Shown in pieces: positions 1-7,774 of a DNA stretch of 64,000 nucleotides (the first letter of the stretch is position 1; each line of letters opens with the position of its first letter). The translations under genes were made by a program, and so were the position numbers. Source of the stretch: Zeimonas sp032027205 (GTDB lineage: Bacteria > Pseudomonadota > Gammaproteobacteria > Burkholderiales > Burkholderiaceae_E). The stretch spans positions 2,403,254-2,467,253 of the forward strand of contig JAVSMN010000001.1 in the NCBI GenBank assembly GCA_032027205.1. Reading direction: 5' to 3'. Below the pieces are notes generated by a model that had not been told where the DNA came from, searched no databases, and worked only from the letters and a program-made list of their open reading frames with translations.

Positions 1-992
1 TCTGCTGGAGCTGGCTGATCACCGCGTACCTGCTGCTGGTGGTGATGCCGGTGCTGGCGGGCGCCGTCACGATGGTGCTGTTCGACCGGCACTTCGGAAC
101 GTCGTTCTTCAACGCGGCCGGCGGCGGCGACCCGGTGATGTTCCAGCACGTGTTCTGGTTCTTCGGGCACCCCGAGGTCTACATCATGATCCTGCCGGCG
201 TTCGGGATCGTGAGCGAGGTCATCCCCACCTTCGCGCGCAAGAAGCTGTTCGGCTACGCCTCGATGGTCTACGCGATGGCGGCGATCGCGATCCTGTCGT
301 GCATCGTCTGGGCGCACCACATGTTCACCACCGGCATGCCGGTGACCGGGCAGCTGTTCTTCATGTACGCGACGATGCTGATCGCGGTGCCCACCGGCGT
401 GAAGGTCTTCAACTGGACGGCGACGATGTGGCGCGGGTCGATGACCTTCGAGACGCCGATGCTGTGGGCGGTGGGCTTCATTTTCGTGTTCGTCATCGGC
501 GGCTTCACCGGCGTCATCGTCGCCGTCGCGCCGCTCGACCTGCAGCTGCACGACACGTACTACGTGGTGGCGCACTTCCACTACGTGCTGGTCGCCGGGT
601 CGCTGTTCGCGATGTTCGCCGGCGCCTACTACTGGCTGCCGAAGTGGACCGGCCGCATGTACGACGAGAAGCTGGGCAAGTGGCACTTCTGGCTGTCGAT
701 GCTCTTCTTCAACCTCACGTTCTTCCCGATGCACTTCCTCGGCCTGGCCGGCATGCCGCGCCGCTACGCCGACTACCCGATGCAGTTCGCCGACTTCAAC
801 GCGATCATCACGGTGGGCGCGTTCGGCTTCGGGCTGGCGCAGCTGATCCTTCCGTGGGTGGCGATCAAGTGCCTGCGCGGCCACGGCGAGAAGGCGACCG
901 ACCGCGTCTGGGAGGGCTCGCACGGCCTCGAGTGGACGGTGCCGAGCCCGGCGCCCTTCCATACCTTCGAGACGCCCCCGGTGCTGAAGTGA
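1..992 (+). CDS. ctaD: Cytochrome c oxidase subunit I (5'-truncated by window edge)
   Basis: Catalytic subunit of the aa3-type terminal oxidase, which reduces O2 at the heme a3/CuB centre in the inner membrane. The reading frame is open from base 3, so 329 residues are visible; full-length proteins are about 530, leaving roughly 200 N-terminal residues outside the window. Visible signatures are GHPEVY near nt 165-182 (CuB His, cross-linked Tyr and the proton-path Glu), the HH pair of WAHHMF (the other CuB ligands), the K-channel Lys in TGVKVFNW, and HDTYYVVAHFHY, which carries the Mg site and the heme a3 and heme a histidines. All key residues are present, so it should be active. It heads the oxidase biogenesis block that follows. 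Confidence 0.97.
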   Translation, partial: CWSWLITAYLLLVVMPVLAGAVTMVLFDRHFGTSFFNAAGGGDPVMFQHVFWFFGHPEVYIMILPAFGIVSEVIPTFARKKLFGYASMVYAMAAIAILSCIVWAHHMFTTGMPVTGQLFFMYATMLIAVPTGVKVFNWTATMWRGSMTFETPMLWAVGFIFVFVIGGFTGVIVAVAPLDLQLHDTYYVVAHFHYVLVAGSLFAMFAGAYYWLPKWTGRMYDEKLGKWHFWLSMLFFNLTFFPMHFLGLAGMPRRYADYPMQFADFNAIITVGAFGFGLAQLILPWVAIKCLRGHGEKATDRVWEGSHGLEWTVPSPAPFHTFETPPVLK

Positions 993-1090
993 GCGGACGC
1001 AGCAACCTGCGCACGGCGTTGATCCTGGCGTCGATCGCGATCGCGATGTTCGTCGGCGTGATCCTCGATCGTTGGCTGAACGGAGGCTGA
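989..1090 (+). CDS. Cytochrome oxidase small assembly protein (33 aa)
   Basis: A 33-residue single-pass membrane protein. It has a short basic N-terminus (SGRSNLR), one hydrophobic helix at about residues 10-26, and ends DRWLNGG. It starts at GTG and overlaps the ctaD stop codon (GTGA), so it is probably translated by coupling to ctaD. Its position between ctaD and ctaG matches the small assembly protein annotated there in other Burkholderiales; that identity rests on position and shape because the sequence is too short for motifs. Its last codons contain the GGAGG that appears to serve as the ribosome-binding site of ctaG. Confidence 0.7.
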   Translation: MSGRSNLRTALILASIAIAMFVGVILDRWLNGG

Positions 1091-1094
1091 GCTG
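1082..1094 (+). promoter_or_regulatory. Ribosome-binding site and probable CTG start of ctaG
   Basis: GGAGG at 1082-1086 lies 5 bases before a CTG codon at 1092. In this frame a TGA stop occurs at 1077-1079, and no ATG, GTG or TTG appears until TTG at 1173. That TTG would place the start at the edge of the membrane helix and has no Shine-Dalgarno sequence. CTG is therefore the best-supported start, although it is rare. Confidence 0.5.
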
Positions 1095-1718
1095 AAGCAG
1101 CACGAGGAACACGGGCAGCTGCCTGCCGACGGAGCCAGCGCGCCGTCGCGCACGGGCCGTGCGAACCTGCGATTGGTGGGCAACCTCGCCATCGTCTGCG
1201 CCGTGATGTTCGCGTTCGGCTTCGCGCTGATTCCGCTGTACGACGCGTTCTGCGAAGTCACCGGAATCAACAACCTCGTGAAGGCCGACCGCGGCGCGGC
1301 ATCGTTCGCGCGCAACACGCAGGTGGACCGCACGCGCAAGGTCGTCGTCGAGTTCGACGCGAACGGCCGCGGCGCCTGGCGCTTCAAGCCCGAGGTGAAC
1401 GTGCTCGAGGTGCACCCCGGCGAGCTGGTCACCGTGGTCTACGACCTCGTCAACACGCGCGACGTCGAAACGGTCGGGCAGGCCGTGCCGAGCTACGCGC
1501 CGCAGCAGTCGGGTCCGTATTTCCGCAAGCTCGAGTGCTTCTGCTTCGAGCAGCAGGCGCTCGGCGCGCACGAGCAGAAGAAGTTCCCGGTCGTCTTCGT
1601 CATCGATCCGAAGCTGCCGAAGGACGTGAACACGATCACGTTGTCGTACACGTTCTTCGAAGTCGGTGGTCGGAGCGGCAAGACGGCGGGAGTCGCAACT
1701 GCGGGTGGTGGTGTTTGA
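1092..1718 (+). CDS. ctaG: Cytochrome c oxidase assembly protein CtaG (Cox11), CuB insertion
   Basis: Membrane-anchored periplasmic copper chaperone that delivers copper to the CuB site of subunit I. A short hydrophilic N-terminus is followed by one membrane helix (around NLAIVCAVMFAFGF) and a beta-rich periplasmic domain. The copper-binding ECFCF motif is present, with Cys149 and Cys151 counted from the CTG start, and PLYDAFCEVTG after the helix is typical of the family. From CTG the protein is 208 aa, close to the usual 190-200; a TTG start at 1173 would give only 181 aa and clip the cytosolic tail. It sits between ctaD and ctaE, as is standard. Confidence 0.93.
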   Translation: MKQHEEHGQLPADGASAPSRTGRANLRLVGNLAIVCAVMFAFGFALIPLYDAFCEVTGINNLVKADRGAASFARNTQVDRTRKVVVEFDANGRGAWRFKPEVNVLEVHPGELVTVVYDLVNTRDVETVGQAVPSYAPQQSGPYFRKLECFCFEQQALGAHEQKKFPVVFVIDPKLPKDVNTITLSYTFFEVGGRSGKTAGVATAGGGV

Positions 1719-1966
1719 CGGGTAGTGCAGGAGGGGACGCGATTCCGCGGGACGGTCGAGGTGACGGCGGGCACGGCCCGGAAGGCAGGAGAAGTTTTGC
1801 GGATGCCCTGCGGGCGGTGGCCTGGGCGTTCTTCGGCATACGCAAGCGGCGCTCCTTCGATCGCGACGTTCACCTGAACCCGGTGCACGTCATCCTGGTC
1901 GGCCTGCTGCTCGCTGCCGTGTTCGTCGGGTCGCTGGTCATGATCGCCCGCTTCGCTGCGGGCTGA
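1715..1966 (+). CDS. DUF2970 small membrane protein
   Basis: About 83 residues if it starts at TTG 1715, overlapping the ctaG stop. The Gly/Arg-rich N-terminal part (to about residue 30) is probably not conserved. The rest matches the DUF2970 pattern: an amphipathic ALRAVAWAFFGIRKR stretch, a HLNPVHVI segment, then one C-terminal membrane helix. The function is unknown; the family is typically encoded between ctaG and ctaE in Burkholderiales, so a role in oxidase assembly is inferred from context. The start is uncertain because no ATG or GTG lies upstream of the conserved part. Confidence 0.65.
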   Translation: MTGSAGGDAIPRDGRGDGGHGPEGRRSFADALRAVAWAFFGIRKRRSFDRDVHLNPVHVILVGLLLAAVFVGSLVMIARFAAG

Positions 1967-2002
1967 CGGATGGGAACAACGGATCTTCACGGGAGACAGG
2001 AC

Positions 2003-2869
2003 ATGGCTTCGGGTGCGCATACGCAGGCGCCTTACTACTTCATCCCCCATCCGTCGAAATGGCCCGCGGTGGGCGCGCTCGCGCTGATCTTCTTCGGCTT
2101 CGGGCTGGCGAGCTGGTTCAACGGCGCGTCCTTCGGCCCGTATCTGTTCTGGATCTTCGTGGCGATCATGATCTACATGCTCGTCGGCTGGTTCGGCACC
2201 GTCGCGCGCGAATCCGAGCGCGGGCTGTACAGCGATCGGGTCGACGTGTCGTTTCGCTGGTCGATGAGCTGGTTCATCTTCTCCGAGGTGATGTTCTTCG
2301 GCGCATTCTTCGGCGCGCTGTTCTACGCGCGCACGATTTCGATGCCGTGGCTGGGCGACCTCGACCACAAGATGGTGCTGTGGCCCGACTTCCAGGCGGT
2401 GTGGCCCAACACCGGGCCGGCCGGAACGATCGAGCCGTTCCACACGATCGGCCCATGGCCGATCCCGACGATCAACACGGCGCTGCTGCTGAGCTCCGGC
2501 GTGACGCTGACGATCGCGCACCACGCGCTGAAGGAGGCGCGCCGCGCATCGACCATCTTCTGGCTGGCGCTCACGGTGCTGCTGGGCTTCACCTTCCTCG
2601 GCTTCCAGGTCTACGAATACGCGCATGCGTACGAAGAGCTGAACCTGAAGCTGACGTCGGGCATCTTCGGTTCGACGTTCTTTTTGCTGACCGGGTTCCA
2701 CGGGTTTCACGTGTGCGTCGGGGCGATCGCGCTCAGCGCGGTGCTGTTTCGCACGATCAAGGGGCATTTCACGCCGGAGCACCACTTCGCGTTCGAGGGG
2801 GCGGCGTGGTATTGGCACTTTGTGGACGTGGTCTGGCTCGGGCTCTACGTCGTCGTCTACTGGTTGTAG
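2003..2869 (+). CDS. ctaE: Cytochrome c oxidase subunit III
   Basis: Seven-helix core subunit of the aa3 oxidase that stabilises subunit I and may feed O2 to the active site. The 288-aa protein begins MASGAHTQAPYYFIPHPS, has the expected SEVMFFGAFFGAL helix, TINTALLLSSGVTLT, and ends in the HHFAFEGAAWYWHFVDVVW signature. I chose ATG 2003, which has GGGAGACAGG upstream and matches the family N-terminus, over an in-frame ATG at 1970 that lacks both. Subunit II lies upstream of the window in related genomes. Confidence 0.96.
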   Translation: MASGAHTQAPYYFIPHPSKWPAVGALALIFFGFGLASWFNGASFGPYLFWIFVAIMIYMLVGWFGTVARESERGLYSDRVDVSFRWSMSWFIFSEVMFFGAFFGALFYARTISMPWLGDLDHKMVLWPDFQAVWPNTGPAGTIEPFHTIGPWPIPTINTALLLSSGVTLTIAHHALKEARRASTIFWLALTVLLGFTFLGFQVYEYAHAYEELNLKLTSGIFGSTFFLLTGFHGFHVCVGAIALSAVLFRTIKGHFTPEHHFAFEGAAWYWHFVDVVWLGLYVVVYWL

Positions 2870-3345
2870 CGGGGTTCGTTCGCGCCCGGGCCGCGGGGCG
2901 TCGGGTTGTGGGGACGCCGCCTACGCCCGCTTGGGGCTGGGGCGCGGCGTAGGGCCGCGCGGGGCGCTCGGAGGGCCGAGGGTCGCGCGGCCCGGCTCCT
3001 GCTGCGACGGTCGGCGCTACGCGCCGCCCGCCCTGCGCTGCTCCTCCCGGGGTCGCGCGGCGGAACTCGCTGCGCGAGCTGCGCTCGCTCCGCTCAGACA
3101 TGCCGCCGCGAGTCAGAGGTACGAAGCGCGCTTCGCGCGCCGAGCGCTTCCGAAGGAAGCGGCGATCAGGAGGCCGGCATGTTTGAGGCCCGGCAGGGGC
3201 CGAGTTTGCCGGCCTCCCGCCGCTGACGAGGAAGGCGAGGCAAGCCCTGCGAAGCGGGGCCGCGCCATCGCCGCCCGCGCCGCCGTGCCCCGCGTCCGCA
3301 CCGGCAACGACAGAGACAGCGACCGGCGATTCGCGCGCCGGGAGC
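2870..3345 (+). repeat. Non-coding, palindrome-rich intergenic repeat region
   Basis: A 476-base gap between the convergent 3' ends of ctaE and the DUF2909 gene with no convincing gene. It is very GC-rich and carries three nested structures: a perfect 14-base palindrome at 3122-3135; a stem CGCTTCC/GGAAGCG at 3145-3161 with a 3-base loop; and an 11-base perfect inverted repeat (GGAGGCCGGCA) at 3169-3179 and 3207-3217, whose loop holds another 5-base stem (GGCCC/GGGCC). From memory, very similar blocks recur between genes in other Burkholderiales and are often mis-called as small Ser/Arg-rich ORFs. No second copy is visible in this window. Confidence 0.6.
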
Positions 3346-3555
3346 TCAGCGACCGACCGGGATGCCGGTCGGGTGGATCCAGCCCATATACTGCGCGAAC
3401 AGGATGAACGCGAACAGCGCCACCGAGAAACCCACGCGAAAGCCCAGTGCCCGCAGCGTGTTGCGCGTGCGGCCGCGGTCACGCACGAGGAAGAACAGTG
3501 CGGAAGCCAGGCTTCCGATGATCAGCAAGAAGGCGAAGGCGACGATCCATTTCAC
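3346..3555 (-). CDS. DUF2909 twin-transmembrane protein
   Basis: A 69-residue protein with two hydrophobic helices (about residues 3-24 and 42-60) joined by a short basic loop, RDRGRTRNTLRAL. It starts at GTG 3555 with a GGAG ribosome-binding site about 9 bases upstream. The length, two-helix layout and position between ctaE and SURF1 match DUF2909, a family of unknown function found in beta- and gammaproteobacterial oxidase clusters. It is transcribed against its neighbours. Confidence 0.8.
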   Translation of the reverse strand: MKWIVAFAFLLIIGSLASALFFLVRDRGRTRNTLRALGFRVGFSVALFAFILFAQYMGWIHPTGIPVGR

Positions 3556-3641
3556 GGAATGGGGCTCCGGGGGCCGGGCTTCGATTCTAGGGCCGGCGAG
3601 GGTCGGATCGATGAAGCAGGGCTGCGCGTCGGCATGAGCTG

Positions 3642-4415
3642 ATGGCGGTTCGTGCGCGTTTTCGTGCGTGGGCGCCGACGATCGCGGCGCTCGTCGTCGT
3701 CGTCGTGACGTTTTCGCTGGGCAACTGGCAGGTGCGGCGCGCCGACGAGAAGCGTGCGCTGCAGGCGCAGCACGACGCCGCCGAGCGCGATGCGCCGGTC
3801 GACGTCAGCGCTTCCGGCAACGACGCCGACGCGCTCGACGGCCGTCGCGTTCGGGTTCGCGGGCGCTTCGTGTCAAAATTCGACGTCTTCATCGACAATC
3901 GGACTCATCGGGGCGTCGCCGGCTTTCATGTGCTCTCGCCGCTGCGCCTCGCCGGTTCCGATTCGCACGTGCTGGTGCTTCGCGGTTGGGTCGCTTCCGA
4001 TCCGCGCGAGCGCTGGCGTGTGCCGCGGGTGCCGACCCCCGACGACGAGGTGCAGGTCGAGGGCATCGCGCAGCTCGAGTTGGCGCGTACGCTGGAGCTG
4101 GGCCGCACGCCCGAGCCCGGGCCCGATGACCGCATCTGGCTCAACGTCGATCTCGATCGATATCGACGCTGGTCGGGGCTCGCGGTGCAACCGCCGATCG
4201 TGCGCGAGCTCACGCCGCCGCGGACGTCCGAAGGCGACTTCGACGACGGACTCGTTCGCGACTGGCCACGCCCGGGCGGCGACGTCCAGAAGCACGTCGC
4301 CTACGCGTTCCAGTGGTACTCGATGGCAGCGCTCGGCGCGGGGCTGTGGATCTGGTTCGTTGCGCTCGCGCGCTGGCGCGGGCGTTCGCAGGGTCGTGAC
4401 GGATTGCAGCGATGA
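3642..4415 (+). CDS. SURF1 family cytochrome oxidase biogenesis protein
   Basis: Inner-membrane factor that helps insert or hold heme a during assembly of oxidase subunit I. The 257-aa protein has the family topology: an N-terminal membrane helix (about 9-27) running into SLGNWQVRRADEK, a periplasmic domain with RVRGRFVSKFDVFIDNRTHRGVAG-type and VLVLRGWV segments, and a C-terminal helix after HVAYAFQWYSMA. Its stop overlaps the next ATG by 4 bases, which implies co-translation with the downstream thioredoxin-like gene. Confidence 0.93.
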   Translation: MAVRARFRAWAPTIAALVVVVVTFSLGNWQVRRADEKRALQAQHDAAERDAPVDVSASGNDADALDGRRVRVRGRFVSKFDVFIDNRTHRGVAGFHVLSPLRLAGSDSHVLVLRGWVASDPRERWRVPRVPTPDDEVQVEGIAQLELARTLELGRTPEPGPDDRIWLNVDLDRYRRWSGLAVQPPIVRELTPPRTSEGDFDDGLVRDWPRPGGDVQKHVAYAFQWYSMAALGAGLWIWFVALARWRGRSQGRDGLQR

Positions 4416-5056
4416 CTGGCAGGGACAGGCAGGTGACGGAATCGACGGTATTGCAGGAGAAGGCGCCCGCGGCGCGCGCCGGCGAAGGACGCAAACGCGG
4501 CAGGCTCAAGCTGCTCCTGCTCCTGCTCCTGCTCGCCTCGCCGATCGCCGCCTCGTACTACACCTATTACGTGCTTCGCCCCGACGGTCGCACGAACTAC
4601 GGGGCGCTGGTCGAGCAGCGGCCGGTCGATTCGCTCGGTGGCGTGCCGGTGATGGGCGACGTGCGAACGCTCGGCGAACTGCGCGGCCGCTGGGTGATGC
4701 TCGTCGTCGCGCCTTCGGACTGCGACGATGGCTGCCGCCAGCGCCTGTACCATGTGCGGCAGGTTCGCTTGACCGCCGGCAAGGAACGCGACCGGGTCGA
4801 ACGCGTATGGTTGCTGCCGGACGCAGGAACGCCGGATTCGAGTCTGCTCGCCGAACACGAGGGGCTGCTCGTCATCCGCGCGCCCGCGCAGGCGATCGCG
4901 ACGAGCCTGCCGGCCACCGAGACGAGCTCCGTTTCGGACCACATCTGGTTGATCGATCCGCTGGGGCACCTGATGATGCGCTTTCCGCGCGATGCCGATC
5001 CCAGCCGGATCAAGAAGGATCTCGCAAAGGTGTTGCGGGCCTCCGGAATCGGATGA
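4412..5056 (+). CDS. Membrane-anchored thioredoxin-like protein of the oxidase cluster
   Basis: 214 aa with a basic N-terminus, a Leu-rich membrane helix at about residues 32-50 and a periplasmic domain. The domain shows a thioredoxin-like strand order (RWVMLVVAPSDC...), a CDDGC motif at Cys104/Cys108, and a later HIWLIDPLGHLMMRFP strand reminiscent of SCO proteins. The Cys-x3-Cys spacing equals that of SCO, so copper handling or thiol reduction of the CuA site is plausible, but no SCO-type histidine is evident. It lies between SURF1 and ctaA, where Burkholderiales encode an unnamed conserved protein. Confidence 0.7.
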   Translation: MTGRDRQVTESTVLQEKAPAARAGEGRKRGRLKLLLLLLLLASPIAASYYTYYVLRPDGRTNYGALVEQRPVDSLGGVPVMGDVRTLGELRGRWVMLVVAPSDCDDGCRQRLYHVRQVRLTAGKERDRVERVWLLPDAGTPDSSLLAEHEGLLVIRAPAQAIATSLPATETSSVSDHIWLIDPLGHLMMRFPRDADPSRIKKDLAKVLRASGIG

Positions 5057-5103
5057 CGCGTCCGCCCGCCGCGTCCTGAAGCACGAGAGCAAGAGTCGAG
5101 AAG

Positions 5104-6162
5104 ATGAGCGCAACGATCGAGAGTCCTACCCTGCTGCGCGAGCGCACCCGCGGGCGCGCGGCGCTTCGATACCGGCGGCTGATCGGCTTCACGCTCGTGC
5201 TGACCTTCGCGTTGATCATGCTCGGCGCCTACGTGCGGCTGACCGACGCCGGCCTGGGGTGTCCCGACTGGCCCGGCTGCTACGGCACGCTCAGTCCGTT
5301 CCACGCGCAGGACGAGATCGCGAAGGCGGTCGCCGCGCAGGGTGGAGAGCACGGTCCGGTGTCGATGGGCAAGGCGTGGCGCGAGATGATCCATCGCTAC
5401 TTCGCCAAGCTGCTCGGTCTGCTGGTGATCGCCATCGCCGTCGTCGCCTGGCGCAAGCGCGAGGAACTGCGCCAGTCGCCGGCGTTGCCGATCGCGCTGG
5501 TCGGCGTCGTCGTGCTGCAGGGCATCTTCGGCATGTGGACGGTGACGCTGTTGTTGAAGCCGGCGATCGTCACCGGGCATCTGGTCGGAGGGTTGCTGAC
5601 GCTGTCGCTGCTGCTGTGGCTGTGGCTTCGACAGACCGAACGACCGCGTTACGTCGATGCCGAACCGGTGGCTGCGCTGTACACGCCGGCAGTGCTCGGC
5701 GTCGCGTTCGTTGCCGCGCAGATCTTTCTCGGCGGCTGGACGAGCACGAATTACGCGGCGCTCGCCTGCACCGACCTGCCGACCTGCCGCGGCCTGTGGT
5801 GGCCCGACATGGACTTCGCCAACGCCTTCCATTTCGTGCGCGAACTCGGGCGCACCGGCGACGGCGCGCTGCTGTCGCAGCAGGCGCTCACCGCGATCCA
5901 CGTGATGCATCGGCTCGGCGCGGTGATCGTCGCGTTGTACGTCGGCTGGCTGGCGTGGCGCACGCGCGGTACCGACGGCGTGCGCGGGCTTGGGGGCGCG
6001 GTCCTGGTCGTTCTGGTCGCGCAGTGGCTGCTCGGCTTGTCCAACGTGTATTTCAGCCTGCCGCTGCCGGTGGCGGTGATGCACAACGGCGGCGCGGCGT
6101 TGCTGCTCGGCCTGCTCGTCGCGCTGCTGTTTCGCGCGCGCCAGGCGCGTGCGAGCATCTGA
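5104..6162 (+). CDS. ctaA: Heme A synthase (CtaA/Cox15)
   Basis: Converts heme O to heme A by oxidising the C8 methyl group, in the inner membrane. The 352-aa protein has eight predicted helices in two pseudo-symmetric halves. The four conserved heme-ligand histidines appear at about His97 (MIHRYF), His159 (VTGHLVG), His269 (HVMHRLG) and His327 (AVMHNGG). Extracytoplasmic Cys pairs are at 53/59 (GCPDWPGC) and 222/228 (CTDLPTC). AYVRLTDAGLGCPDWPGC is the classic first loop. It is followed directly by ctaB, which supplies its substrate. Confidence 0.96.
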   Translation: MSATIESPTLLRERTRGRAALRYRRLIGFTLVLTFALIMLGAYVRLTDAGLGCPDWPGCYGTLSPFHAQDEIAKAVAAQGGEHGPVSMGKAWREMIHRYFAKLLGLLVIAIAVVAWRKREELRQSPALPIALVGVVVLQGIFGMWTVTLLLKPAIVTGHLVGGLLTLSLLLWLWLRQTERPRYVDAEPVAALYTPAVLGVAFVAAQIFLGGWTSTNYAALACTDLPTCRGLWWPDMDFANAFHFVRELGRTGDGALLSQQALTAIHVMHRLGAVIVALYVGWLAWRTRGTDGVRGLGGAVLVVLVAQWLLGLSNVYFSLPLPVAVMHNGGAALLLGLLVALLFRARQARASI

Positions 6163-6181
6163 GGAAACGGGGCCCAACACG

Positions 6182-7075
6182 ATGGATATGCCCGCTGTCC
6201 GGCCCTCGGGCTGGCGCCTGGCCGTTTCGCAATACGTCACGATCACCAAGCCGCGCATCGTGCTGCTGGCGGCGTTCTGCGCGCTGATCGGCATGCTTCT
6301 GGCGAGCCGCGAACAGGTGCACTGGCAGATCCTGCTGTTCGGCACGCTGGGCATCTCGCTGCTCGCCGGCGCCGGCTTCGCGTTCAACTGCCTGATCGAG
6401 CGACACATCGACGCTCGCATGGCGCGCACGCGCGGCCGGCCTTCGGCCAGCGGCGACGTCGGCGTGCCGGGGCACACGATGTTTGCCACCGCGCTCGCGG
6501 TGCTCGGCGCCTTCGTGCTGTACGTCTTCGTCAATCCGCTGACGATGTGGCTCACGCTCGCAACCTTCGTCGGCTATGCCGGCATCTACACGGTGCTGCT
6601 CAAGCCGTCCACGCCGCAGAACATCGTGATCGGCGGCGCCTCGGGCGCGATGCCGCCGGTGCTCGGCTGGGCCGCGGTCACCAACGACGTGAGCGCCGCG
6701 CCGCTGGTGCTGTTCCTGATCATCTTCGTCTGGACGCCGCCGCACTTCTGGTCGCTCGCGCTGTATCGCATCGACGACTACCGCAAGTCGGGGCTGCCGA
6801 TGCTGCCGGTCACGCACGGACCGGAGTTCACGCGGCTGAACATCCTGCTCTACACGGTGCTGCTGGTCGTCGCGTCGGTGCTGCCGTTCCTGATCCAGAT
6901 GAGCGGCCTGCTCTACCTCGCCTGCGCGCTCGTGCTCGACGCCGTCTTCCTCGCCTACGCGTGGCGCATGTGGCGCAACTACTCCGACGAGCTCGCCCGA
7001 CGCACCTTCGGCTATTCGATCTTCTATCTGGCCGCGCTGTTCGGCGCGCTGCTGGTCGACCACTTCATGAACTGA
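6182..7075 (+). CDS. ctaB: Protoheme IX farnesyltransferase (heme O synthase)
   Basis: Adds farnesyl diphosphate to heme B to give heme O, the substrate of CtaA. The 297-aa multi-helix UbiA-superfamily protein carries the Mg/prenyl-diphosphate motif NCLIERHIDARMARTRGRP (Asn69 to Arg83) and the second Asp-rich motif DDYRKSGLPML near residue 198. I chose ATG 6182 (MDMPAVRPSG); an in-frame GTG at 6149 would overlap ctaA by 14 bases and has less support. The ribosome-binding site is weak either way. Confidence 0.95.
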   Translation: MDMPAVRPSGWRLAVSQYVTITKPRIVLLAAFCALIGMLLASREQVHWQILLFGTLGISLLAGAGFAFNCLIERHIDARMARTRGRPSASGDVGVPGHTMFATALAVLGAFVLYVFVNPLTMWLTLATFVGYAGIYTVLLKPSTPQNIVIGGASGAMPPVLGWAAVTNDVSAAPLVLFLIIFVWTPPHFWSLALYRIDDYRKSGLPMLPVTHGPEFTRLNILLYTVLLVVASVLPFLIQMSGLLYLACALVLDAVFLAYAWRMWRNYSDELARRTFGYSIFYLAALFGALLVDHFMN

Positions 7076-7140
7076 CTTTCGCGGACGGCTCGACTGCGGT
7101 ACGAACCGCGAGCCGACGTTTCCCAGGAGGAAGGATTCCG

Positions 7141-7764
7141 ATGACGACTCTCGACGCGCTCACGCCGCTGTCCGGGCGCTGGACGCGCCGGGCCGCAATG
7201 GCCGCCATGCTTTCGGGCGCGCTGTGGCTGGCCGGTTGCCAGTCGAAGCCCGAGTTCCGCAACACCGACGTCACCGGCGCCGATTTCGCGCAGGACTTCC
7301 ATCTCACCGGCCACGACGGCAAGCCGTACTCGCTCGCCGACTTCCGCGGCAAGGCGGTCGTGATCTTCTTCGGCTACACGCAATGCCCCGACGTCTGCCC
7401 GACGACGATGACGGAGCTCGCCGAGGTGATGAAGGTGCTCGGCCCCGACGCCGATCGCGTGCAGGTGCTGTTCGTCACCGTGGACCCGGAGCGCGATACG
7501 CCGCAGTTGCTCGCCAGCTACGTGCCGACCTTCGATCCGCGCTTCCTCGGCCTGTACGGCGACGAGCAGGCCACCGAACGCACGGCGAAGGCGTTCCGCG
7601 TCTTCTACCAGAAGGTGCCGGGCAAGACGCCGGGCAGCTACACCGTGGACCACACGGCGGGCAGCTACGTCTACGATCCGAACGGCAAGCTGCGCCTGTT
7701 CGTCAAGCACGGCACCGGCCCCGAGCCGATCGCGCACGACCTGAAGGCGCTGCTGGCGGGTTGA
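7141..7764 (+). CDS. SCO1/SenC family copper chaperone lipoprotein
   Basis: Delivers copper to the CuA site of oxidase subunit II or keeps its cysteines reduced. The 207-aa protein has an N-terminal signal with lipobox LAGC (Cys33), then a thioredoxin-fold domain with the CxxxC copper motif CPDVC (Cys82/Cys86) and the third ligand His171 in VDHTAGSY. VDPERDTP is also typical. The start has a strong ribosome-binding site (AGGAGGAAGG). It closes the oxidase assembly block and faces a convergent exporter gene 10 bases away. Confidence 0.95.
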   Translation: MTTLDALTPLSGRWTRRAAMAAMLSGALWLAGCQSKPEFRNTDVTGADFAQDFHLTGHDGKPYSLADFRGKAVVIFFGYTQCPDVCPTTMTELAEVMKVLGPDADRVQVLFVTVDPERDTPQLLASYVPTFDPRFLGLYGDEQATERTAKAFRVFYQKVPGKTPGSYTVDHTAGSYVYDPNGKLRLFVKHGTGPEPIAHDLKALLAG

Positions 7765-7774
7765 GCGCGAGCGG

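Noticed and set aside
2769..3482. A 237-residue minus-strand frame and shorter ones in the ctaE-DUF2909 gap
   Set aside because: They translate the intergenic repeat block; Ser/Arg-rich, no ribosome-binding site, and overlap two real genes.
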